Shown one piece after another: positions 1 to 8,984 of a stretch of DNA of 64,000 nt (within the stretch, counting starts at the first letter, position 1; each line of letters starts with the position of its first letter). Source of the stretch: Brevibacterium sp. 'Marine' (GTDB lineage Bacteria; Actinomycetota; Actinomycetes; Actinomycetales; Brevibacteriaceae); contig NZ_CP051626.1 of assembly GCF_012844365.1 (NCBI RefSeq), positions 1,240,001 through 1,304,000 of the forward strand, in the 5' to 3' direction. Under the pieces are notes generated by a model. That model did not search any database. It saw only the letters and a program-made list of their open reading frames with translations, and had not been told where the DNA came from. The translations under genes and the position numbers were made by a program.

Positions 1-736
1 CGGCCAGAGCATACGGGGAATTCGCCAGCCATTCGCTGCGGTCGGCGCCGGGGTCACCGAACAGGCTCAGTGATCGGGCTCCTTCGCGCATCGCGATGAT
101 ATCGAAGGCCGGGACGGTCGACAGGGGATCCAGGGGTGAGGAGAACGCGGCGGCCGATCCGTACCTGTCGGGATGCCAGGCCGCATACTTCATCGCCCCG
201 TATCCGCCCATCGACAGTCCCGCCAGCAGCTGGCTGCCCGGCGCCCAGTCGACGGAGAAGTTCGCTTTGAGGAAGGCCGGGATCTCCTCGGTGTGGAAGC
301 GCGGCCAGTCGTGGACCTCGCTGCCGACGGCCAGGCGCGAATACGTTCCCGCCCCGCCGTCGGGCATGACGACGAGGTACGGGGAGTCGAGGGTGAGTTC
401 CTCGGCGGATCCGAAATCCGTCCATGAGCGGAAATCATCGCCGCCGCCGTGGAAGAGGTGGATGACGGGGCTGACCTCGGAGGGGATGCCCGGCAGCAGC
501 ACACGGACTCCGACGGTGCGGCCGAGTGCGGGGGAGTAGAGGAAGAATTCGCGCAGCCTCGGCGAGAGTTTCCGTTTGTCCCGGATATGCCAGGTCCGGG
601 CGTCCTTCCCGCGGGGCTCGGGTCCGAGGAAGGAGGTGGTCTGGTCGCGGGCGGGATAGCGTCCGCGCTGGGAGCGGGCCGCGGTCAGTGTGCGGATGGC
701 ACGTGCTCCCATCGCGATGATCAACGAGCGGCGCAT
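1..736 (-). CDS. Putative esterase (antigen 85/esterase D-like alpha/beta hydrolase), C-terminus off the window
   Basis: This open frame reads leftwards from an ATG at 736 and runs off the window edge, giving about 245 residues of an incomplete protein. An HGGG oxyanion-hole segment (residues 97-99) and a nucleophile elbow GLSMGG (Ser175) are visible, with the order expected for the putative-esterase (PF00756) alpha/beta hydrolase family. The Asp and His of the triad would lie in the missing C-terminal part. No signal peptide is apparent, so a cytoplasmic or differently started form is possible. No Shine-Dalgarno is seen, but a TAACCT hexamer lies 6 nt before the ATG, suggesting a leaderless transcript. 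The substrate cannot be told from the sequence. Confidence 0.8.
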   Translation of the reverse strand, partial: MRRSLIIAMGARAIRTLTAARSQRGRYPARDQTTSFLGPEPRGKDARTWHIRDKRKLSPRLREFFLYSPALGRTVGVRVLLPGIPSEVSPVIHLFHGGGDDFRSWTDFGSAEELTLDSPYLVVMPDGGAGTYSRLAVGSEVHDWPRFHTEEIPAFLKANFSVDWAPGSQLLAGLSMGGYGAMKYAAWHPDRYGSAAAFSSPLDPLSTVPAFDIIAMREGARSLSLFGDPGADRSEWLANSPYALA

Positions 737-742
737 TTCTCG

Positions 743-748
743 AGGTTA
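743..748 (-). promoter_or_regulatory. -10-like hexamer, leaderless esterase transcript
   Basis: TAACCT on the minus strand fits TANNNT and ends 6 nt before the ATG at 736. No clear -35 is seen. This is inference from spacing. Confidence 0.35.
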
Positions 749-777
749 GAGGGCAGAGGTGAACCACAGGTGGTCAG

Positions 778-2562
778 GTGGTTGAATATCAGGTGATGTC
801 GAATTCGAGCGCGGTGGCGCAGCAGATTGCCCGAAGCCTGGTCCACGCCGGTGTCAGTGAGGTCGTCTTCGCCCCCGGTTCACGGTCCGCGCCCTTGGTC
901 TATGCCGTGGCACCGCTGAACGAGGCGGGGCTGATCCGCACCCATGTGCGCGTCGATGAGCGCGATGCCGCCTTCCTCGCCCTCGGCCTGGCCCGTGGTC
1001 TGCGTGCGCGCGGCAGTGAGTCCGCCGTGGCGGTCGTGACGACGTCCGGATCGGCCGTGGCCAACCTCCATCCCGCCGTCCTCGAAGCCTCTTACGGGCA
1101 TCTGCCGCTGCTCGCGCTGACCGCCGACCGTCCCGCTCGGCTGCGCCGTACCGGAGCCAACCAGACCATCGATGACCAGTCACAGGTGCTCTCCGACGTC
1201 CGTGCCCGATTTGATGTGCCCGCCGGGGACAGCACCGAGGCGGTCGCCCGATCCGTGTCAGACGCCGTGGCCGCGGCACTGGGATCACACAGAGGCACCG
1301 TCACCGAGGCGGCCGGCCCCGTCCAGTTCAATGTGCAGTTCGACACCCCCTTGGTTCCCACCCCGGGGGAGCTGAACGCGTGGACGGACGAGATCGGCGC
1401 GCTGGCTGGGAACGACGCAGGGCGACGTGTGAGGGCGACCGTGTCGGAGTCCCGTGCGCGCGTCGGAGTCACCATCACCGACGGGACCGTCCTCGTCGCC
1501 GGGGACGCCGGCGGGTATCCGGCCGAATCTCTGCATGCGCTCGCCGCCGACCAGCATCTTCCGGTGCTTGCCGAACCGTCGAGTCCGCTGGCTCGCACCG
1601 CTGCTGACCTGTCGGCCACCGGAGCAGCCGAGCCGTCGACCATCGTGCCTGCCCATGCCCGTGTGCTCAGCGATCATCCCGATCTGCGCGAGGCGATCCG
1701 CACCGTCATCGTCCATGGAAAACCGACCCTGACCAGGCCCGTGGCGGCACTGTTGGCCGACGAATCCGTGACTGTGCAGCACGTTCCCGACGCCATCGAT
1801 GCGTTCGATCTGACCGCCCGCGACGAGAGGCCCGGTGGGCTGACGGCCACGGGAGAGGCAGAGGGGGTTGCCGCCTCGGGGTCGGCTTGGGTGCGCGCCT
1901 GGATCGACGCGGGGACGTCCCTCGTGGCAGCCGCACGATCAGAGCGGGCCGCGGAATGCCGCCCGGAACCGACTGGGGCCGAGACCTCCGGTGACGCCTC
2001 GGCGAGGGAATTCCAGTCGACCGCACGGACGATCACCGAGCGGCTGGCCGTGCAGGACCTCACGCTCTTCGTGGCCAGCTCGAATTCGGTGCGCTACCTC
2101 AGCGACGCCACCGACATCCGCGCCCGCATCCACGCCTCTCGCGGACTCGCCGGAATCGACGGATTGATCTCGACGGCGACAGGTCTGTCCTTGGGCCTGA
2201 GGGAGCCGGTCTTCCTGCTCATCGGTGATATCGCCATGCTCCACGACATCGGCGGACTGCTCAGCCCGAGCGCCGAGGATGCCGGTGATGTGACGATCGT
2301 CGTACTCAACGACGACGGGGGAGCGATCTTCTCCGGGCTCGAACATTCTCAGCCCCACCTCGACGGTTTCCTGGAACGCTATTTCACGGTCCCGCACGGT
2401 CGCGGATTCGCCGATCTCGCCGCAGCCTACGGTTGGGGGTACATGCGAGTCAGCGACCTGGTGAGCTTCGACCGGGCCATGGACGAGGGCCTCGGCGCCG
2501 CCGACGATCGCAGCGCGACCACCGCCGGGACGCGTCGCATCATCGAAGTCCGACTCGACTGA
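778..2562 (+). CDS. menD: 2-succinyl-5-enolpyruvyl-6-hydroxy-3-cyclohexene-1-carboxylate synthase MenD
   Basis: MenD is a thiamine-diphosphate enzyme joining isochorismate and 2-oxoglutarate in menaquinone synthesis. The N-terminal FAPGSRSAPL motif and the cofactor-activating Glu61 (DERDAAF) are present. The C-terminal ThDP/Mg region shows GDIAMLHD (483-490) followed by NDDGGAIF (511-518). Length is 594 residues, near the family norm, with a longer and less conserved middle domain. The GTG at 778 has an AGG element about 7 nt upstream; the ATG at 796 (MSNSSAVAQQ) is the other plausible start and would give a more usual N-terminus. It lies near menF and menG, consistent with a menaquinone locus. 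Confidence 0.95.
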   Translation: MVEYQVMSNSSAVAQQIARSLVHAGVSEVVFAPGSRSAPLVYAVAPLNEAGLIRTHVRVDERDAAFLALGLARGLRARGSESAVAVVTTSGSAVANLHPAVLEASYGHLPLLALTADRPARLRRTGANQTIDDQSQVLSDVRARFDVPAGDSTEAVARSVSDAVAAALGSHRGTVTEAAGPVQFNVQFDTPLVPTPGELNAWTDEIGALAGNDAGRRVRATVSESRARVGVTITDGTVLVAGDAGGYPAESLHALAADQHLPVLAEPSSPLARTAADLSATGAAEPSTIVPAHARVLSDHPDLREAIRTVIVHGKPTLTRPVAALLADESVTVQHVPDAIDAFDLTARDERPGGLTATGEAEGVAASGSAWVRAWIDAGTSLVAAARSERAAECRPEPTGAETSGDASAREFQSTARTITERLAVQDLTLFVASSNSVRYLSDATDIRARIHASRGLAGIDGLISTATGLSLGLREPVFLLIGDIAMLHDIGGLLSPSAEDAGDVTIVVLNDDGGAIFSGLEHSQPHLDGFLERYFTVPHGRGFADLAAAYGWGYMRVSDLVSFDRAMDEGLGAADDRSATTAGTRRIIEVRLD

Positions 2563-2671
2563 GACTGCGCAGCCTTATGCGGGATTATCGCTGGGTGGTT
2601 CCTGTGACCGATCATTGCGATTGGTGGTACCAAAAACATGTACCACTCGTTCGAAAGGGGAGGCTCTCATC

Positions 2672-2920
2672 ATGTCCATCAGCGCAAGCGAGGCGCGCAA
2701 GATCCTGTTCCCGCTCATAGAGCGAGTGAATGAAGACCGTGTTGCCATCGAGATCGTCTCTCGCAAGGGAAATGCTGTTCTGATGCCGGCCGCCGAGTAC
2801 GCCGCATGGCAAGAGACCGCCTACCTGTTCCGCTCATCGACCAACGCTCGCCGCCTGCTCGATGCCTACGACCGTGTCCGCCTGCACAGTTCTCGGGGAT
2901 CGGCAAGCCCGAACAGCTGA
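2672..2920 (+). CDS. Phd/YefM-type antitoxin with altered C-terminus
   Basis: The 82-residue product has the YefM/Phd antitoxin N-terminus ([18 protein letters not shown]) that folds into the DNA-binding domain, followed by the family segment ending [14 protein letters not shown] strong purine-rich ribosome site (AAAGGGGAGG) precedes the ATG. After about residue 70 the sequence stops resembling YefM and ends in [15 protein letters not shown], which is toxin-gene DNA read in another frame. The toxin-binding tail is therefore probably lost. It may still bind its own promoter, or be a relic. See the neighbouring toxin remnant. Confidence 0.8.
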   Translation: MSISASEARKILFPLIERVNEDRVAIEIVSRKGNAVLMPAAEYAAWQETAYLFRSSTNARRLLDAYDRVRLHSSRGSASPNS

Positions 2921-3030
2921 AGTACGGAGCCCAGGGCTCGTGGTCGCGGCGCATCACCGATGAGCACCGACTGGTCTATCTCGTCGTCGACGAAGACCTC
3001 GTGATTCTTCAGGCCCGCTACCACTACTGA
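2881..3030 (+). pseudogene. Truncated YoeB-type mRNA interferase toxin remnant
   Basis: In the frame beginning at 2881 the DNA encodes [10 protein letters not shown], then [15 protein letters not shown] and finally RYHY before a stop. This is the C-terminal half of a YoeB/Txe toxin, including the conserved Glu/Arg/His region and the terminal HY. The N-terminal 40 or so residues are absent and no start codon gives a normal toxin. The remnant overlaps the end of the antitoxin gene in a different frame, so one internal deletion (about 150 bp, estimated from family lengths) appears to have removed the antitoxin tail and toxin head together. The toxin should be inactive. Confidence 0.8.
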
Positions 3031-3141
3031 GTCGATGGCCTTCGGTGTGGGCACATGGCCCGCCTCGTGGGCCGCCCGGCGCTCACCTTCGCCGATTGGG
3101 CGCGGGACAGCGTCGGGGAGTTCCGATGACTATGAGGACCC

Positions 3142-4506
3142 TCAGTCCAAACCGAGCGCCCGACGCATCGGCTTGAGCTTCGCATCCGTCTCGGCCACCT
3201 CGGTGGCGGGATCCGAATCCGGCATGATTCCGGCCCCGGCATACAGCCGTATCCGATTGCGGTCCTCGAGCTGACCGCAGCGCAGTGCGATGCCGAACTG
3301 GCCGTTTCCGCGCCCGTCCATCCACCCGACGGGACCGGAGTAACGGCCGCGGTCGAGGGGTTCGAGCTCATCGACATGCGCCACCGCGCTCGCCTGCGGG
3401 TACCCGCCGACGGCCGCGGTCGGGTGGACCGCTGCGGCGACGTCGAGGGCGGTGAGCCCGGACTCGGTGGCAAGGTTCGCCTGCGCGTCCGACGCCGAAT
3501 GGATGACATTGGCCAAGGGCAGCAGGTGAGGGCGCTCATCGACGGTGACATCCTCGGCGACCGAACCGAGACTGCGCTGCAGCGAAGCGATGGCGAAGGC
3601 ATGCTCGGTGCTGTCCTTGTGCGCGCTCAGCAGCCTCCGGGCCGCAGGCATCTCCTCCATCGGGTCCTTCTCCACGCGGTAGGTCCCGGCCAGCACACGT
3701 GAGGTCACTCTGCCGTTCTCGACCCCGATGAGCAGTTCCGGGGTCGACCCGATGAGACCGGCGATGTCGAAAGTCCAGCAGCTCGGGTAGCTGCGGTTGA
3801 GTGCGCCGAGCACCGCACGCACGTCGATGTCCTCATCGGTGGTGACGACCTCGTCGCGGGCGAGGACGATCTTACGCAGAGTCGGATCCTCCGAGAATGC
3901 ATCCACTTCTGCGGAGGTATCGATCGGGGTGAGCATGCCGGCGACCTGCTCGACGAGCCGAGCCCACTTCTCGGGACCGAGGTGCCCGGCTTCGGCGCGG
4001 GCCGACTGCACGCGCTGCAGCGGTTCGGCCTGCAGGACCGGAGGCAGCGGCGGCTCTTCGGCCGTCGAGATCGAGGTCAGCCACACGCGGCCGCCGCGGC
4101 GGCCGAGAACGAACTCGGGGACGTGGATGATCGAATCGACCGCAGATTCGCCCGAATATGCGACCGTGGCAAAGCACATGAGCCCGGATCCGAGCAGATC
4201 GACCTCGTCCTCGATCTGGGCCGCCTCGGTGATGGCCTTCCACGCATCCGAGAGCTCGGTGAATCGCTGCCGACCGCGAGCACGGATGCGCAGGGTGCGG
4301 CCGAAGCCGATGAGACCGGAGGTGTCTCGGACCCAACAGGAGAAGCCGTCGGTCGGCAGCAGTTCGAGCGTCTGCTCCACGGTGGTGGGCAGACCCGACT
4401 CGAAGGGGAAGCCGGGTCCGGGATCGACGTCGTCGACGAAACGGGACCGCACGCGCAGACGGGGAGGGGCGGAGAGGATGTCGGAAGTGCCGAAAGTCAA
4501 AGTCAT
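3142..4506 (-). CDS. menF: Isochorismate synthase MenF/EntC family
   Basis: This enzyme converts chorismate to isochorismate, the entry step to menaquinone. The chorismate-binding domain fills the C-terminal half: KIVLAR with the candidate catalytic Lys212, GSTPELL with Glu257, HPTAAVGG (361-368), RGRYSGPVGW and the metal-binding GAGIMPDSDP (424-433). At 454 residues it is of normal size. It is divergent from menG with only 82 bp between the two starts, so both promoters share a short region. A TAGAAT hexamer lies 9 nt before the ATG, implying a very short leader. Proximity to menD and menG favours menaquinone over siderophore synthesis. Confidence 0.9.
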   Translation of the reverse strand: MTLTFGTSDILSAPPRLRVRSRFVDDVDPGPGFPFESGLPTTVEQTLELLPTDGFSCWVRDTSGLIGFGRTLRIRARGRQRFTELSDAWKAITEAAQIEDEVDLLGSGLMCFATVAYSGESAVDSIIHVPEFVLGRRGGRVWLTSISTAEEPPLPPVLQAEPLQRVQSARAEAGHLGPEKWARLVEQVAGMLTPIDTSAEVDAFSEDPTLRKIVLARDEVVTTDEDIDVRAVLGALNRSYPSCWTFDIAGLIGSTPELLIGVENGRVTSRVLAGTYRVEKDPMEEMPAARRLLSAHKDSTEHAFAIASLQRSLGSVAEDVTVDERPHLLPLANVIHSASDAQANLATESGLTALDVAAAVHPTAAVGGYPQASAVAHVDELEPLDRGRYSGPVGWMDGRGNGQFGIALRCGQLEDRNRIRLYAGAGIMPDSDPATEVAETDAKLKPMRRALGLD

Positions 4507-4588
4507 GTCGCCTCGATTCTAGTTCAGTATCAACCCTGCCAGGGATCCGGATTCGCCCTCCCGGTTGAGGTGTTGAGAGAATATGGTC

Positions 4589-5317
4589 ATGAACCGTGCC
4601 AAGCTGGACAAACAGCCCGCCGACGTCGCGTCGATGTTCGATGATGTCGCCTCCCGATACGACCTCACGAACGACGTCCTCTCCTTCGGACTCACCCGCG
4701 TCTGGAGGCGCACCGTCGCCCATTCCGTGGCCGCCGGGCCCGGTGAGCGCGTGCTCGATCTGGCTGCCGGCACCGGCACCTCCTCGATGACGTTCACCCA
4801 CCACGGCGCCGAAGTGGTGGCCGGGGACATCTCCACCGGTATGCTCACCGAGGGCCGCCGCCGGCACCCGCAGATCGACTTCATCTACGCCGATGCGATG
4901 GACCTGCCCTTCGCCGATTCGAGCTTCGACGTCGTCACGATCTCCTTCGGCATCCGCAACGTCAACGACGTCGATCAGGCTCTGACCGAGATGCTGCGCG
5001 TGCTCAAACCCGGCGGACGCCTCGTCATCTGCGAATTCTCCACTCCGACACTCGACGCTTTCAGCCTCGTGTACAAGGAATACCTGATGAAGGCCCTGCC
5101 CGCCGTGGCACGTGCCGTGTCCTCGAATCCGGAAGCCTACGTCTACCTCGCCGAGTCGATCCGTGAGTGGCCGAACCAGGACGCCTTCGCCCACCAGATC
5201 CTCGACGCCGGCTTCGACCAGGTGAAGTACCGCAACCTCACCGGCGGAATCGTCGCCGTCCACCACGCTCTCAAACCCGCCGAGGCGGCCGACACCGCGG
5301 AGCCGGCCCAGCTTTGA
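4589..5317 (+). CDS. menG: Demethylmenaquinone methyltransferase MenG/UbiE
   Basis: This SAM-dependent enzyme makes the last ring methylation of menaquinone. The N-terminus carries the [13 protein letters not shown] signature, followed by SAM motif I ([10 protein letters not shown]) near residue 56, DAMDLPF and SFGIRNV. I chose the ATG at 4589 (MNRAKLDKQ) because a -10-like GAGAAT ends 6 nt before it; the ATG at 4583 would add two residues. The stop is separated by 2 nt from the next start, so it is co-transcribed with the menJ-like gene. Confidence 0.93.
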   Translation: MNRAKLDKQPADVASMFDDVASRYDLTNDVLSFGLTRVWRRTVAHSVAAGPGERVLDLAAGTGTSSMTFTHHGAEVVAGDISTGMLTEGRRRHPQIDFIYADAMDLPFADSSFDVVTISFGIRNVNDVDQALTEMLRVLKPGGRLVICEFSTPTLDAFSLVYKEYLMKALPAVARAVSSNPEAYVYLAESIREWPNQDAFAHQILDAGFDQVKYRNLTGGIVAVHHALKPAEAADTAEPAQL

Positions 5318-5319
5318 CG

Positions 5320-6621
5320 ATGAATGAGTTCGATGCCGAAGTCGTCGTCGTCGGTGCCGGCCCGGCCGGCTCCGCGATCGGCGCCTACCTCGCCCAGGCC
5401 GGGCACGAGGTCATCATCCTGGAGAAGTCCGGGTTCCCGCGCGACAAGATCTGCGGCGATGCCCTGACCCCGCGTGCGGTCAAAGAGGCCGGCTACCTCG
5501 GTATGGAGCTGTCGGAGTCCGACGGCTGGCACAGGAACAAGGGCCTGCGACTCATCGGGGGCGGCCACCGTCTCGAACTCGACTGGCCCGATATCGACGG
5601 CACACCGAACTACGGGGTGACCCGCCCGCGCATGAGCATGGACGAAGCCTTCGCCCGCCACGCTCAGCGCAGCGGGGCACGGCTCTTCGAACAGGTTCGC
5701 GCCATGTCGCCGGACGTCGGCGAGGACGGATGGATCCGCGGAGTCCACGCATCCGGCACCGACCACCGTGGTCGCCGTGTCGGACCCGAGGCCCACTTCC
5801 GGGCACCGATCGTCATCGCCGCTGACGGAGTCTCCTCCCGGCTGGCCGTCTCGATGGGACTGGAGAAGCGCGACGATCGCCCGATGGGAATCGCCGCCCG
5901 CGCCTATCACACGACGCCGCGGCATGCCGATGACTACATCGAATCCTGGGTGGAGATGCGGTCGACGAATGCGGCCGGGGAATCCGAGACCCTGCCCGGA
6001 TACGGGTGGATCTTCCCCCTCGGCGACGGCACCGTGAACATCGGTGCCGGACTGCTCGACTCCTCACCGCAGTTCAAGTCCGTGGATCTGCGCGGAATGA
6101 TGAACCAGTGGATCGCTGACATGGGGCACGAGTGGGGCATCGACGAAACCACTTCCCTGGGACCGATCAAGTCCGCGGCCCTGCCGATGGCCTTCAACCG
6201 CACACCGCACTTCCACCGCGGTCTGCTGCTCGTCGGCGACTCGGGCGGAATGGTCAATCCGTTCAATGGCGAAGGCATCGATTACGCCCTGGAGTCCGCA
6301 CGCATCGCCGCCGAGGTGATCTCCACCTACTCCCGTTACCCGCAGGCCGTGATGCGTCGTCGTCTCGAGGAGTACCCGTCGCTGCTGGGGGACTCCCTGG
6401 GCGGATACTTCACCCTGGGCCGGGTTTTCGCCTCGATCATCGGCCATCCTGCGCTCATGCAGTTCGGAATCAAGTACGGTATGGGTGTTGACGTTGTGAT
6501 GGAGTTCGTCGTCAAATTGTTGGCGAACCTCTACCGCGACCCGAAGGTCTCCGAGGCCGATCTCATCGACAGGGTGATCTCCGCCCTGACCCGAATCGTC
6601 CCGGCCACCAGCAATGTCTGA
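5320..6621 (+). CDS. Geranylgeranyl reductase family flavoprotein (MenJ-like menaquinone reductase)
   Basis: This 433-residue FAD enzyme belongs to the geranylgeranyl reductase family. It has the dinucleotide site GAGPAG (12-17), the family motif DKICGDALT (near 42-50) and the second FAD contact GDSGGMVNPFNGEGI starting at residue 306. Position between menG and a polyprenyl diphosphate synthase matches the mycobacterial locus where MenJ saturates one isoprene unit of menaquinone, and that is the most likely job here. Reduction of another polyprenyl lipid is possible. The start at 5320 sits just after the menG stop, and the end overlaps the next gene by 8 nt, indicating one operon. Confidence 0.88.
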   Translation: MNEFDAEVVVVGAGPAGSAIGAYLAQAGHEVIILEKSGFPRDKICGDALTPRAVKEAGYLGMELSESDGWHRNKGLRLIGGGHRLELDWPDIDGTPNYGVTRPRMSMDEAFARHAQRSGARLFEQVRAMSPDVGEDGWIRGVHASGTDHRGRRVGPEAHFRAPIVIAADGVSSRLAVSMGLEKRDDRPMGIAARAYHTTPRHADDYIESWVEMRSTNAAGESETLPGYGWIFPLGDGTVNIGAGLLDSSPQFKSVDLRGMMNQWIADMGHEWGIDETTSLGPIKSAALPMAFNRTPHFHRGLLLVGDSGGMVNPFNGEGIDYALESARIAAEVISTYSRYPQAVMRRRLEEYPSLLGDSLGGYFTLGRVFASIIGHPALMQFGIKYGMGVDVVMEFVVKLLANLYRDPKVSEADLIDRVISALTRIVPATSNV

Positions 6622-7726
6622 GCGCACGGACCACGGTGAGACCACAGTGAGGAACTCCGAGCGCAAGGGCTGTGACAACGGCATGCCGAGAACGACTACG
6701 ACGAATGACGAGGACATGAGCCACCTAGCCTCTCCGGCCACCTTCACCGGTGACGACGCCCAGCTCGCGGCAGAGATCTCGACTCAGTTGGAAACCGTGG
6801 AGGCCCGTCTCTACGAGGTCACCGAACAGACGCGGAGACTGCCCGACGAGACATCGAAGCATCTGCTGGCCGCCGGCGGAAAACGCGCCCGTCCGAACCT
6901 GGTTCTGCTCACCGCCCGCCTCGGCGATGCGAACAACGACGACATCATCGACGCGGCCGTCGCGGTCGAACTCATCCATCTCGCATCGCTCTACCATGAC
7001 GACGTCATGGACGACGCGCCCGTGCGCCGCGGAGCACCGGCCGCCCATGAGGTGTGGGGCAATTCGGTGGCGATCCTCACCGGCGATCTGCTCTTCTCCA
7101 AGGCCTCCGGCGTCACCGCGAACCTCGGCCCCGAAGCCGTGCGCATCCAGGCCGAGACATTTGAGCGTCTCGTCCTCGGTCAGCTCAACGAATTCGCCGG
7201 CCCGCCGGAGGACGCCGACGAGATCGAGCACTACATCCAGGTGCTCGCCGACAAGACCGGATCGCTCATCGCGACCTCGGCGCGCTTCGGCGTCATGTTC
7301 TCCGGAGCCGATGCGGCGCTGGCCGAGCCCGTCCGGGTCTTCGGCGAACGCGTCGGCGTGGCCTTCCAGCTCGCCGATGACATCATCGACCTGACCACGA
7401 CATCCTCCGAGTCGGGCAAGACCCCGGGCACGGATCTGCGCGAACGCGTGCCCACCCTGCCCGTGCTCTACGTGAGGGCCGCTGCCGCTGAGGGTGATGC
7501 CGCCGCCGCCGAGGTGGTCGACCTCCTCGATGCGGATCTGACCTCCGATGACGCTCTGGAAGCCGCTCGTGCTGCGCTGGCGGCCCATCCAGTGACCGAG
7601 AAGGCCCGAGCAGAAGCATTGCGCTGGGCCGATGAGGCCAAGTCGGCTCTGGCCCCGCTGCCGGAGGGACGTGTCAAGGACTCGCTGTTCGCCTTCGCCG
7701 ACTCCGTCGTCGCCCGCACCTCCTGA
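6614..7726 (+). CDS. Polyprenyl diphosphate synthase (menaquinone side chain)
   Basis: A trans-isoprenyl diphosphate synthase that extends allylic diphosphates with isopentenyl diphosphate. The first Asp-rich motif DDVMD is at 129-133 and the second DDIID at 255-259, with GGKRARP near 90. The start overlaps the preceding reductase gene by 8 nt. The first 34 residues are poorly conserved, so the internal ATG encoding MSHLASPATF (6716) is a real alternative start. Context makes it the synthase of the menaquinone tail. Chain length cannot be assigned with certainty by eye. Confidence 0.9.
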   Translation: MSERTDHGETTVRNSERKGCDNGMPRTTTTNDEDMSHLASPATFTGDDAQLAAEISTQLETVEARLYEVTEQTRRLPDETSKHLLAAGGKRARPNLVLLTARLGDANNDDIIDAAVAVELIHLASLYHDDVMDDAPVRRGAPAAHEVWGNSVAILTGDLLFSKASGVTANLGPEAVRIQAETFERLVLGQLNEFAGPPEDADEIEHYIQVLADKTGSLIATSARFGVMFSGADAALAEPVRVFGERVGVAFQLADDIIDLTTTSSESGKTPGTDLRERVPTLPVLYVRAAAAEGDAAAAEVVDLLDADLTSDDALEAARAALAAHPVTEKARAEALRWADEAKSALAPLPEGRVKDSLFAFADSVVARTS

Positions 7727-7794
7727 AACCTTCTTCCGACCGCTTCTGATCAGTTTCTCGGCCGTTTCGGCACAGGCACAAAGGACATACCGCG

Positions 7795-8862
7795 ATGACG
7801 CACACCTCGGCTTCGGCACCAGTTCGGCCCCCGCAGAGACTCAGTGCCGCCGACTGGGTCGGACTCGGCGTGCTCGCATTGCTGCTCGTCGTCGGCCTGA
7901 GCTGGTCGAAATGGCTGCCGTACTGGGACAAGACTCTCACCCTGAGCCAGACCTCGCTGTGGGAGGGCTCGCCGCTCTTCGACGCCGCCGGGGACTCGGT
8001 GTCGCTGTCCGGTGCGTGGGAGTTCACGTTGGTGTACTTCACCGCCGTGTGGAAGGCCCTGCTCGTGGCGCTGCTCGTCGCGGCCGCCGTCGATGCCCTG
8101 GTGCCGCGTGACTGGCTGCTGAGGCTGCTCAATCGTCGCAGCCACACCGGTCAGTCCCTCGTCGGTGCCGTCTTGTCGATGCCGTCGATGATGTGCACCT
8201 GCTGTGCGGCGCCGGTCGCCGCAGGTCTGCGGGATTCGGGCGTCCGGCGGTCGGCCGCTCTTGCCTATTGGGTGGGCAATCCGCTGCTCAACCCCGCAGT
8301 CCTCATCTTCTTGGCCCTCGTCCTGCCATGGCAGTACATGGTCGTGCGCATCGTCTTCGCGCTCCTCATCGCCGTCGGTGCGGCTGCTCTCATCGGACGG
8401 TGGGTGAGCGGTCCCGCCGAGGTGGCACCCGAGCCCGACGCCGCCTCGGCGCGTCTGTCGTCGCTGCCCACCCGCTACCTGCGGTCCTTGGCCAGGTTCA
8501 CACTCATCCTTGTGCCCGAACACCTTGCGCTCGTGTTCGTCATCGGACTCATCGCACCGTGGCTGACCGGGGTCTTCGGGCTCGAAGCTCAGTTGGGTGC
8601 CGGCGCGGTCCTGATCGTGGCGGTCGTGGCGACCCTGCTGGTCATTCCCACCGGTGGAGAGATTCCGATCATCCTCACCCTCGTGCCACTCGGCGTCGGC
8701 GTCGGTGTCACGGGTGCACTGCTCATCGCGCTGCCGGCCCTGAGCATTCCGTCGATGGTCATGGTCGGCAAGGCGATGGGGTGGAAGACGACGGCAGCAA
8801 TGGGCGCGGCCGTCGCGGTCGCCGCGGTACTGGCCGGAGGAGCGCTGGCAGTCCTGAGCTGA
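7795..8862 (+). CDS. YraQ/ArsP_2-type permease (DUF318)
   Basis: A 355-residue membrane protein with about eight hydrophobic segments in two repeats separated by a hydrophilic loop near residue 220. The motif SMPSMMCTCCAAP with Cys134, Cys136 and Cys137, followed by a GNPLLNPAV segment, is the signature of the predicted permease family (PF03773) that includes the organoarsenical exporter ArsP. The substrate is unknown and there is no ars gene nearby. An AAAGGA ribosome site precedes the ATG. It is convergent with rarD, and a 64-nt palindrome lies between the two. Confidence 0.85.
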   Translation: MTHTSASAPVRPPQRLSAADWVGLGVLALLLVVGLSWSKWLPYWDKTLTLSQTSLWEGSPLFDAAGDSVSLSGAWEFTLVYFTAVWKALLVALLVAAAVDALVPRDWLLRLLNRRSHTGQSLVGAVLSMPSMMCTCCAAPVAAGLRDSGVRRSAALAYWVGNPLLNPAVLIFLALVLPWQYMVVRIVFALLIAVGAAALIGRWVSGPAEVAPEPDAASARLSSLPTRYLRSLARFTLILVPEHLALVFVIGLIAPWLTGVFGLEAQLGAGAVLIVAVVATLLVIPTGGEIPIILTLVPLGVGVGVTGALLIALPALSIPSMVMVGKAMGWKTTAAMGAAVAVAAVLAGGALAVLS

Positions 8863-8920
8863 ATCACGGCACGGTGGGACCGCCTCGGTGACGGTGTAGG
8901 TAATTCTGGGGCCCGCCCCA

Positions 8921-8984
8921 ATTACTACCTGACGGCGGCTGAGCAACCTCGCGCGAGGTTGCTCAGCCGCCGTCAGGTAGTAAT
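8921..8984. repeat. Palindromic repeat copy 1 (perfect 64-nt inverted repeat)
   Basis: A perfect palindrome with two 32-nt arms and no spacer. The shared core, 8925-8980, starts CTACCTGACGGCGGC and has GCAACCTCGC at the centre. Further copies are at 38837, 41952 and 43117. It lies between convergent genes, and the rarD stop codon (8973-8975) is inside it. Immediately left, GTAGGTAATTCTGGGG (8896-8911) resembles the right-hand flank of copy 2, so a partial second copy may be present. It could form a bidirectional terminator hairpin or cruciform. Confidence 0.9.

Noticed and set aside
3872..5266. 464-codon minus-strand frame across menF and menG
   Set aside because: It overlaps two well-supported genes in other frames and its translation is Arg/Gly/His-rich noise.
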